Shown here one piece after another: positions 11,423 through 19,683 of a DNA stretch of 64,000 nucleotides (position 1 is the first letter of the stretch; the number at the start of each line of letters is the position of its first letter). Below the pieces are notes generated by a model. It did no database searches, was not told the DNA's origin, and saw only the letters and a program-made list of their open reading frames with translations. The DNA comes from Cotesia glomerata (lineage: Eukaryota; Arthropoda; Insecta; Hymenoptera; Braconidae): contig NC_058159.1 of assembly GCF_020080835.1 (NCBI RefSeq), positions 16,121,101 through 16,185,100 on the forward strand, read 5' to 3'. The translations under genes and the position numbers were made by a program.

Positions 11423-12717
11423 AAAGTGGTAGATTTTTGTTCAACGCCCAATACTTGGGGTATTATAGCCTTCCAGACTTGAATCAAACGTCGTGAATGT
11501 TATGTGTGAATGAATGAAAATTTTACTAATTTTTATGAATTATTTTGTATAAATACGTAACGCTGGGCGAGTAACGAAGACAGAGAAAGTCAGAGCGAGT
11601 ACGAGGCTATGCATTGGAGCGACAAGGATAGAGCTACGACGATAATAAGCGAGTACCGAAGCGAGCGAGGCACCGAGCGGCGTAAGCACCCGAGAGGTCT
11701 GAGGACAATCGACGCTGCATTGCCGCACGTTCCAATACGATGGTCACCATCAATGACAGTTGGTTAGTCAGTACTGCAGGAGCAGAGGTAACTAAAGACT
11801 GTCGTGGAGGTCCGTTGACTGTTATACGGACCTAGATCAACTATCGACGGAGATCAATTCCAATGGAAATGAAGACTAGCACCGCCAACTTCGACGAAGG
11901 AAGAAGCGGGTACTTCTCTATGAGGAAGAGGATTCGAGGCTGGACTGTTGACGGATTCGGACGCGCTTTTGCGCGCTCCGCAACCTAAAGTTAATTTTGA
12001 AGTATTATTGCGATTTTGTTCACTTGAAATTAATTGATAAATTGTATTGAAGTATTTATTTTTTTTTAAATAATTTATTTATCGAGTCGACCGCATGAAG
12101 CTTTTCCGAGCTGCTACGATGAGGATGACGCTCAATTGCTTGGTAAGCCGACGTTCTTGTTCAGTTTTGAATCCAGCGTTTCGAGTCCACGTTGTAATTT
12201 TGTAAAATATTTTGATTAACAAAATAATATGCGAGGATGAAACGCTTTACGATTATTTTTTTTTATAATGCTGTTATTACATCGTGTGATTGCCGATGTA
12301 TTAATGCGAGTGTGAGAAATAAAATTGAGGTGACGACGTTCTAAATTTGGTTTAAAATTAAGAGAATCATTTAGTTACGACGTTTTAATAATTTTATTAA
12401 AAGTTAATATCGACCTCCAACGTATATTTTGTTAAATAAATTGTCATTTTTTTCTGTTAAATTCTTCTGAATTTATTTCGAGTAATTTTAAGAATTTTCG
12501 TTTAGTTTTCTGTTCTATTTTTTAACGACGAGTATTTCAGCATGGCCCGCCATCCTGAGGAAGAGGTAAGAGCTAGCCGGCGTCGCAGTGTTAATTAATT
12601 GGTGATCATTCTCCTGGTGCCCTTTTTTTAAGAATAATCTTTTTTTTAGTAAGCCAAAAATTTCCAATATAAACGGTGAGCCTGGCTTGGTAAATCCCCG
12701 GATCAGGTAAAACCCCG

Positions 12718-12718
<1 letters not shown>
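11420..12718 (+). mobile_element. Probable solo LTR, gypsy-type family D
   Basis: Starts TGTAAAGTGGTAG and ends ACCCCGTTATA. These resemble the ends of the other gypsy LTRs here (TGTAACGG... and ...CCCGTTACA), with the end CA apparently changed to TA. A TATA box (TATAAATA at 11550) is followed by a GC-rich leader. The 3' part (CTCCTGGTGCCC near 12610) resembles the CCAGTGGCGCC block preceding the 3' end of LTRs A and C. It sits inside a (TA)n array, so the target duplication cannot be resolved. Small frames here look non-coding. Confidence 0.55.

Positions 12719-12808
<90 letters not shown>
12719..12808. repeat. (TA)n microsatellite
   Basis: About 90 bp of AT dinucleotides. Frames of alternating Tyr/Ile are artefacts of the repeat. 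Confidence 0.95.
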
Positions 12809-12815
<7 letters not shown>

Positions 12816-13339
12816 AACTTTTGAACCATATACATTTTCGGACTCAGATTGACGAGCTGAGTAAGAATGTTCAAAAATTTTTTAAAAATTCTGACATAAG
12901 GACCAATGCAATAGTTATATTTCTGTAAAATCTACTAAAAATACGAGCTTTAATAAAAATTGTGTTTCAGACTTATATGCTTTATTATTTCCGTCAACTT
13001 GCAAGTAAACTTAGCGTAAAGTTACAAACAAAAAAGTTATCCGAGCATACTTAATGTGATATGTGTTAATACGTTTATGTGATCTTACAATACGTTTATA
13101 AGCTTTTTAATACAGCTCTAGGAAAAATAATTTCGAGTAAATTTTTTTCAGTAGTGAGCGCCTTTTTTTCAGAAAGTAACAAAATTTTTCCATAGAAGTT
13201 GAACTTAAGATAGCAAATTTTTGGAAATTAAGTTATTTCAATTTTCTTTCAGATTACCTTTATAAACAGAAAATCTACTACGTGTAGAACAGTAAATAAC
13301 ATAAGGATCTGGAATAATCGTAATACATTATTTACTCAC
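12809..13339. other. Non-coding, probably intron of the BBS4-like gene
   Basis: AT-rich sequence downstream (minus strand) of the second BBS4-like exon. No further BBS4 exon was recognised. One open stretch near 12874-12810 containing NLSPKM is too weak to call. Confidence 0.4.
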
Positions 13340-13685
13340 AGCTAGAAACTTGTGTTTACCAATAAAGCAAACTCCAATGTCATTCCATAAATACGAAGAT
13401 TCAGAAAAACTCGGCCCAGATGCTTTGAATTTTGATATAGCAATGTCATATTCTCGATGTATCTGAATCAAAAATACTTGATGTATCAAAAATATTTTAA
13501 TTTATTGTTATCGGTTATGAGTCGTGACTACCTGTATAATATATGCCATAGCAAACATAGCTTTTGATGGTAACACGACTTGTGATATCATACTCCCAAA
13601 TTGCTGAAATGCTTTCAGTATATTATTAGTTTGTAAATACAAGAGTCCTAATCTCACTACCGCTTCTTTATGATCACTGCAAAAT
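13340..13685 (-). CDS. BBS4: BBS4-like TPR protein, two internal exons
   Basis: Two minus-strand exons, 13685-13532 (51 codons) and 13462-13340 (41 codons), are joined in frame. Exon one gives LGLLYLQTNNILKAFQQFG and exon two gives WNDIGVCFIGKHKFLA. These align with the central TPR repeats of BBS4 (family motifs LGLLYLQ and WNNIGMCFFGKKKYVA), in the same order and at the right spacing. BBS4 is a BBSome subunit that acts in ciliary membrane-protein transport. Splice sites are intact: TTTTACAG|ATTTTG, ATACAG|GTAGTC, GATTCAG|ATACAT and CTAGCT|GTGAGT. Neither exon has a stop or frameshift. Flanking exons are not in the window on either side, so the gene has very large repeat-filled introns or this is a surviving fragment. 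This is the only host gene recognised. Confidence 0.75.
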
Positions 13686-13739
13686 CTGTAAAATAAAAAT
13701 TATCTAGCTAATAACATTATCTACGTGGTTAATTATAGA

Positions 13740-13996
13740 TGTTATGTCCACCTGCAATTTTTTTTCCTTTTAAATTTAAATCATCCGCGAAGATGAAAGT
13801 CTTCTCCATGCGCGAAAGCCACAATAAAATTTAAGCTACGTGACTGCTGGTTGACTAGCGGGGACTTCTGCAAGCTCAGCACCGCGAGTTTTTAAAAAGG
13901 CGATCAACAGCCAACGCCTGGTCTTTGTTAGTTAATTCGACTTCAACGTTTAACTTAACGGGCCCGTGCCTTGTAGAGTCCTTTGCTTTAATTTGC

Positions 13997-13997
<1 letters not shown>
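13740..13997. mobile_element. Truncated LTR, family E (copy E2)
   Basis: Starts TGTTATGTCCACCTGCAAT and follows E1 (from 1600) closely through GACTAGCGGGGACTTCTGCA and GTCCTTTGCTTTAATTTGC. It has only one of the two ~135-bp tandem units and stops at a (TA)n tract. It lies in the presumed intron upstream of the first BBS4-like exon. Confidence 0.8.

Positions 13998-14057
<60 letters not shown>
13998..14057. repeat. (TA)n microsatellite
   Basis: AT dinucleotide tract between the truncated LTR E2 and the first part of LTR B1. Confidence 0.95.
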
Positions 14058-14060
<3 letters not shown>

Positions 14061-14332
14061 AACGGGTAGTTTTACTTACCGCTCATTCGCCCCTAATTAA
14101 TTTAAAAAAAAAGGAACAATCCAATAAACAAAATGATTCTAAATTAACAAGGGCGCCACCAGAATTTTTCAACACGGTTCCTGGAACCGGAAACCAGAGC
14201 TGAGCTTATAATCTACAGGGAGAGAGAGTGGAGGAAGGTGATCTGGAATGATTAAACTTTTATTTAACAATATCCGGACTTTTATTAATAACAAATCAAC
14301 TTTAACGAATTTGCTGACAATTCAGCTCACTT
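14058..14332 (-). mobile_element. LTR family B, copy B1, segment 1 of 3
   Basis: Reads TGTAACGGGTAGTTTTACTT on the plus strand and matches the left part of LTR B2 at 56044, including GGGCGCCACCAG and CCAGAGCTGAGCTTAT. On its own (minus) strand this is the 3' end of the LTR. It is interrupted at 14332 by element A, whose target duplication ACTT (14329-14332 and 27724-27727) shows that segment 2 resumes at 27728. Confidence 0.75.
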
Positions 14333-14444
14333 TGTAACGGAGTACACGGGGCCTTCTTTACCCAGAGAAGGTCTCCAACCCGCGTGAGTTAGTTATCGAC
14401 TGATCCCCCAGAGCGCTGTGCTCCGAAGTACTCGCGCCTCTAGC

Positions 14445-14450
14445 TATAAG
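14445..14450 (+). promoter_or_regulatory. Candidate TATA box of LTR A
   Basis: TATAAG about 110 bp into the LTR, shortly after the block GTTATCGACTGATC, which is conserved in LTRs A3 and C. A start site about 25-30 bp downstream would precede the first splice donor. Identical in the 3' LTR. Confidence 0.45.
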
Positions 14451-14607
14451 TTAGTGAGTAAGTCCCTGAGAGGGAAACGCCGGCGAGGAGAGTGAGTGGG
14501 GGAGACGGAGCGAAGAAAGAAACGTACCGACAAAGCTCAGAAGATTCATTGTGACCGAACAGTCAAATCTAACGGTCGCACAAAAGTTAACAAACATCAA
14601 AGCACAG

Positions 14608-14898
14608 GTAATTATTTTTATTTCGCTCAAGATATAGTGGAACGAAGCGATACTAATCAATTAATTTATTGCTTGCTAGGCCTTCTGCCAGCTTGCGTAA
14701 ATTGATTTTAATTAGTGATAATTTCTAATGCTTATTTGCGGTTACAGATTTTGTAAAGTATCCGGGGAACGAGTGACGGTGACCTGGGTCTCGCCGCCAA
14801 GTAGATTCATCCACCAAAGAGGGACTTGTACCAGCAACGACGACAAGAAGTTGTAGCTCCTCGAGGGAGTTCATTAGCGTCGTAAAGGAAAACTCCAG
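14608..14898 (+). other. Predicted leader intron 1 and small exon in LTR A
   Basis: Donor CACAG|GTAATTATT at 14608, acceptor TTGCGGTTACAG ending 14747, then a 151-nt candidate exon (14748-14898) followed by donor CTCCAG|GTACAA. LTR C keeps the same order (donor 42844, acceptor 42982, donor 43149) despite strong sequence divergence, and the first donor is also present in A2 and A3. Splicing is inferred from consensus and conservation only. Confidence 0.55.
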
Positions 14899-16538
14899 GT
14901 ACAAATAAAATGTCTCAATAATATCTTGGTGGTGCGCCATCAGCCAGGCATTGAAGTCGGCTGAAGGTCATCGTCATTTCACGTTCGGTCACAATCATTA
15001 GTTTAAGTATTATATCGTAGAATTTACTTAATTATTATATTGAAATTTATTTATTAGAATTTACTTGGAATATTATTTGGGATATTATTTAAAGAATTAT
15101 TTAAAATATTGTTTAGAATATTCTTTAGGAGGTTAGTAAGAATTTATTAAAAATAAAATTCAGAATGAAATTAAGAAAAGTCCAGAATAAAATTAAAAAT
15201 GAAGTTAAGAACAAGTCAGGGATAATTACTAAATATTTAATTAACAAAACCAGGAATTATTTCGGATTGTTAATTAACTACGTAGGCAGAGTTTGGACTG
15301 ACTTTACCAGGAATAATTTCGGTTGGTCATTTCATGACTTCGGTGCCATGTAGAACAAAATGTCGTTGATAATCGAGTTGGTCGGATTTATTGAATTAAT
15401 TGCTTGAAATAAAATCAGTAAAATGTTTTAGAGGAACTTTAGTAAAAATCATTTGAAGTAAAATTTATTAAATTCGGGAAAGTAATTTATAATAAAATTA
15501 AATTGTTTGAAATAAAATCATTTGCAATAAATTTAGAATCAGTCAAAATTGCTAGAAAATTGTTCGTGTAAATTTGTTAATTAAAAGTAGAAAATAAAAC
15601 TTGTAAAAATTCGTCAGAGAAAAAATTACACCAAAAACTTGCGACAGAGACGCAAGACCGAGCGAGAGCGTCAGCCATCTTGTCCCGCGTGAAGCGCTGG
15701 GTAGAGGACACTCAAGGTCGAGACTAAAATCGTACCGTGTTGCTAGGCAGAAAATAATCCTCGAATAAAAGAAAATAAAATAAATGCTAAGTTTGTCGTG
15801 CAACACAATAGAACGTAAAATAAAATAATGTAGAGAAAATAAAACTCGATTATTGAATGACAAGTAAAACAGTTTAGTAAAAATTAATTACATAAAATCA
15901 ATTGATGAATTTTAGTTGATAACAAATTAAGTTCTTAATTAAATAAAATAATCTGGACACAAATTAGAAATATTCGGAGAACAACCAAATAAATCATTGA
16001 TAAACTCTGGTAAAATAAATTATCCAAAGTAAAATAATTTAACACAACAACTTATGAAATAAATTAAGTAAGTTCAATAAGAATAAAATTTCGTAAATCT
16101 CGGATTTAACCAACATTGTTGGCAGATTATTAAGACCTCTGTCATTAGATTTTAATCTATTAATTCAAGATACGAAGACCTCTTGTAATTAAATATTTAT
16201 TGTTTTATTATTAAGACTACGGCAATAAATTAGTTAATGATTTTAATTTGAAATTTGGAATTGGATTAGGATTTATGAAACAAGTTAGGAACTCGGATTT
16301 AGCAAATTAATGAATGGAATAAATGGATCTAGGTATTAAATCGGATTTCATTTAATTTTGGGAAGTTAATTTTTGTTAAATTGGGAAATGAATATATAAA
16401 TTTTAATCTGTAAAATCTGGGGAAATATTTAGTGTGTTTGGAAATTTAATTAATAGTGTGGGTAGGGTAGTATTAAGTATTGTAGTGTTGCCTAGGGATT
16501 CATGGTATCCTCCTCTGCTTCCTGGGCGCACTTAGAAG

Positions 16539-16680
16539 CCGTTGTATAGACGCCGGATTTGGGGTACAACGGTAGTAAGATAGAAACCGCGGTATAGACG
16601 CTCCATATGAGGGTACCGTTCGGGAATAGACACTATGATAGAAACCGTGATAGGACGCTCCATAAGAGGATATCGTCGGG
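16539..16680 (+). other. Hairpin array in LTR A (three units)
   Basis: Unit 1: stem CCGTTGTA (16539-16546) with TACAACGG (16565-16572). Unit 2: CGGTA (16590-16594) with TACCG (16614-16618). Unit 3: GATA (16649-16652) with TATC (16671-16674), extended by G-U pairs. Between the strands lie TAGACGCC or (T)AGGACGCTCC plus a conserved GAGG/GGGG part in which CTC and GAG can pair. The stems differ between units but stay complementary. Confidence 0.7.
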
Positions 16681-16916
16681 ATTAAGTTGTTTTGATATTT
16701 TGTAAGGGGTTTTATTGTGTATTAAGGGTTGGTTAAATAAAATGGATTGTAAAAATGAATTTCTTGTTATAATTTCTGTTTTCTTCCTGACAATCTCTTA
16801 CGACCCTGAGTGTTCACTCCATGTTCTGGGCCAGTTTCTGGATACTGTGGGAAAAATCCAGTGGCGCCTTAAATAAATTAAGAGGCGACCAAGAGAGCGG
16901 TGGATCCCCGTTTCAT

Positions 16917-16927
16917 TGGCGCCCAAC
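16917..16927 (+). other. Primer binding site of element A
   Basis: TGGCGCCCAAC, one base after the 5' LTR. It would pair with a tRNA 3' end GTTGGGCGCCA, as in tRNA-Lys-primed elements. The match beyond 11 nt was not established. Confidence 0.7.
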
Positions 16928-17588
16928 CTTTAAGATCCCTGAGAGATTGTTAGGAGGATCGGAAATTGTGGAGAAAGGAATTTTTTGGAATTTATTTTAT
17001 TTTTTTTATTTAAAATTTCTTTTTTGAATGGGGTCGAAATTATTGTTAAATTTTTGACTTAGAGCTAACAATTGAGTGTCATATCTATTCATTTTAGTTG
17101 CATTTAAAATTTTATAAAAATGATTTTTCTATTATTTACCGAAAATTAAAAATAAAAATAGTCCGGTGTCGAATTATAAATAGTATCATAATTATGACTT
17201 CTCTCAAGAGAGTCGTCAGTCAGTCTTGGTTCTGCGTCTGTGCTTAGCTTTCTTTCTCAAGTTTACTAGAATATTTTATTTTTATTCACTATTTTAGTCA
17301 TTTTACTTTACTGAAATGACAAAGGATATTTTGTCACGTCACCTGACTCTAAAAATAGAAATTCCTCAGGGGATTTTCTTATTTTAAAATATAAGAATTA
17401 AATGAAAGAAAGACCTTAGTTGGACGCGACACAAAATTAAGTTCCTTATAATACTCTACACAAAGCGTTAGTTCGATACCGAAAAAGGATTATAATACTT
17501 GGATGAAAACTAGAAGATAAAAGAGAATAGTAAAATAAGTAAATGAAGAGAAAAGGCTACATATCACTAAAAGGAAGCACAGTTTCAG
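16928..17588 (+). other. Element A leader between PBS and gag
   Basis: Non-coding 660 bp with no convincing ORF. It ends in a good splice acceptor (CACAGTTTCAG|GATG) whose AG (17587-17588) lies one base before the gag ATG. Confidence 0.6.
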
Positions 17589-17589
17589 G

Positions 17590-19683
17590 ATGACCGCTCC
17601 ATCAGGAATGCACACGAGGTCACAGGGACCACTGCCGGAAAACACAGGGGCTGGGCGAACACCCTTGACCAGAGGCCGTGGATTCAGGCAAACCCAGGAA
17701 GTACAGGACCCTGGAGATGTAGCATCTACGAGCACACACGGCTTGAATGAACAACAACGTTCAGATCTTCAACGTCAGTTGAATAACCATAATAACATAA
17801 CCAGTGGTCAAAACCTCAGAAACAGCCTACGGAACCAGCAGACCGCTCCTAGAGAGCAGGCAAATGGGAATGTCGGGCAGGGGAATGTTGATTTAGATGC
17901 ATTTGACGACATTGATGCTGATGGTCCACCCCAGGACGAATTAACTCCGAGAATGAGTCGATGGGTGTCACGAATGGATAATGAAACTCGACGTTTGAGT
18001 GGAATTATCAGTAGACAGAGAGAAATTAACAAGCAAAACCGAGAATACATTCAAGAAATCACCAGGCAGCTGTTGGATCAACCAACTATGAACGCTCCAC
18101 ACGACTCCTTTTCATCAATCGACTGGCAGGCATCGGATTTTCAATTACAACGTTCAACCGTTGGCCCAGGAGGTCACGGTCTGGGAGGAGGGGAGCACGT
18201 GAACGTGACAAGATCCATAAGACCGATGTCTGCACCGATCACGGGTCACGAAGTCCCTCAGTTTCCTCAATTGCACTCTTCGAACGTCCAACTCTCGCCA
18301 GAACAACTGAGGCAGCTAGCCGATTTGCTGAGACAACAGCAAAATTCTCAGCAGCATGTTAATCCACCGCATAACAACCAGTCGCAAAATAATCAACAAC
18401 AGGTTAATTTACAACAAAATCCGGGAGGAACAGGAATGCCATCCCAGGCAGGATTTCCAAATATGTCGGGATTTCATTCATCTGTTCCAGTACAACGCCA
18501 GTTGGGTGGATTTGATCGCTGGAAAAATATCAAAGACAGTTTTCAAATGGCTGGTTTATGTTTCCCTCAGCCTGGAATGTCAGCTAACGACTTTGTTAAC
18601 GCTCTCGAGGCTAGAGCGAACAGAGAAGGTTGGACCGAGTCTGAGCTACTTAAAGTAGTAAGTTACACTTTAAAAGATCATGCGGCTAGATGGGTGGACA
18701 CCAACTATTATAGATGGAAAAATTTTGCTCAGTTTAAAGAAGTGTTTCGAACAGCTTTTGGCAGCTCCGCTACTGATCATCAATTGATCATGGAGATCAG
18801 TCGAATGAAAATGATACCCTCTGAAAATGCCACGGAGTTTGTCCTCAAAGTCCAACAGAAATATCAAGCCATGATCGTACCACCATCTATATTAGAGCAA
18901 GTAACCTGCATCAGGAACCATCTCACTGATGAACTGAGAACGCTGGTCTTTGCTAGAAATGTGAAAACTTATGAGGAACTGTTAAATGCTTTACATGAGG
19001 CAACCAGGTGTCTGGAAGAAGCTGGTACTCCATCAACGGCAGTAAAGACTGTTAAACAGGCGGACAAACCCCGCTTCGGAATTATTCAGTTACAACCAGA
19101 GGATCCTGGGATGTCCGGTGTAATACCAAGTGACAATGCGCAATTAGTAGCAGTTAATCACACTCCGGCTGAATATTTACTGCCAGAGGGAGAGGACAAA
19201 CTTACCTTGCCAGGTTTTAACGCGATGAACACCCCAGGTAATGTTTTTTATGACAACCGCTATGGAGTTCAGCGTCGAGCGAATAACCAGAGCTACAACT
19301 ATGGACAGGGCCAACCTCGTTATCAAAATTTTCGACCGAGAGTTCCGGGTCTTCAATACCAACCTACGCAGGTACAGTCACCTCCCGCGCAAACACCTGT
19401 TTCGGGTCCCCCTATGGACTCTAGCTACTCTCAAGGCCCAATGCCGTTCCATCGAGGTATCAGACCATGCTATAATTGTGGCGTTCCAGGACATGTGTTT
19501 GAAGTTTGCGAAAATCCCAGGATGGATGTTTGCAATTTTTGTTTGACTGTCGGACACCTGCGTCATGCGTGCTCGATGCTAGGCCTTGGTAGTGATCTCA
19601 ATCAAAACGAACAGGAGTATAAGCCAGCTCAACCGGGTAATCCGCTTGTTTCGCCTCCTGTCTCAAATCCTACAAAAAACTAG
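17590..19683 (+). CDS. gag: Element A Gag polyprotein
   Basis: 697 aa from ATG 17590 to TAG 19681-19683. Gag assembles the particle and packages RNA. Residues ~130-165 form a charged, helical, probably coiled-coil segment (IISRQREINKQNREYIQEI). Residues ~245-290 are rich in Gln and Asn. A capsid-like retrotransposon Gag region follows at ~330-480 (AARWVDTNYYRWKNFAQF). Two CCHC zinc knuckles (CX2CX4HX4C) lie near residues 628-670: CYNCGVPGHVFEVC and CNFCLTVGHLRHAC. The start is supported by the in-frame ATG directly after a splice acceptor. The stop is a single UAG and the pol frame continues in the same phase directly afterwards, suggesting readthrough or a mutated codon. No other lesion is seen. 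Confidence 0.93.
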   Translation: MTAPSGMHTRSQGPLPENTGAGRTPLTRGRGFRQTQEVQDPGDVASTSTHGLNEQQRSDLQRQLNNHNNITSGQNLRNSLRNQQTAPREQANGNVGQGNVDLDAFDDIDADGPPQDELTPRMSRWVSRMDNETRRLSGIISRQREINKQNREYIQEITRQLLDQPTMNAPHDSFSSIDWQASDFQLQRSTVGPGGHGLGGGEHVNVTRSIRPMSAPITGHEVPQFPQLHSSNVQLSPEQLRQLADLLRQQQNSQQHVNPPHNNQSQNNQQQVNLQQNPGGTGMPSQAGFPNMSGFHSSVPVQRQLGGFDRWKNIKDSFQMAGLCFPQPGMSANDFVNALEARANREGWTESELLKVVSYTLKDHAARWVDTNYYRWKNFAQFKEVFRTAFGSSATDHQLIMEISRMKMIPSENATEFVLKVQQKYQAMIVPPSILEQVTCIRNHLTDELRTLVFARNVKTYEELLNALHEATRCLEEAGTPSTAVKTVKQADKPRFGIIQLQPEDPGMSGVIPSDNAQLVAVNHTPAEYLLPEGEDKLTLPGFNAMNTPGNVFYDNRYGVQRRANNQSYNYGQGQPRYQNFRPRVPGLQYQPTQVQSPPAQTPVSGPPMDSSYSQGPMPFHRGIRPCYNCGVPGHVFEVCENPRMDVCNFCLTVGHLRHACSMLGLGSDLNQNEQEYKPAQPGNPLVSPPVSNPTKN

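Larger units (their letters stand above)
14333..16915 (+). repeat. Element A 5' LTR
   Basis: Begins TGTAACGGAGTACACGG and ends TGGATCCCCGTTTCA. It has a TATA-like box TATAAG (14445-14450), a splice donor (CACAG|GTAATT, 14608), an acceptor (GGTTACAG, ending 14747) and a second donor (CTCCAG|GTACAA, 14899). A hairpin array lies at 16539-16680. It lacks about 146 bp that are present in the 3' LTR, corresponding to one copy of a tandem unit bounded by GCCTAGGGATTCATGG. Confidence 0.95.

Noticed and set aside
12515..12874. Reading frames dominated by alternating Tyr/Ile
   Set aside because: They translate the (TA)n microsatellite; no domain and no codon constraint.
12810..12880. Possible third BBS4 exon containing NLSPKM
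   Set aside because: Only a few residues fit, the acceptor is weak and the frame runs into (TA)n.
14451..15863. Several 60-100 codon frames repeated identically in the element A LTRs
   Set aside because: They are identical because the LTR is duplicated, have no recognised domain, and are not kept in the related LTR C.
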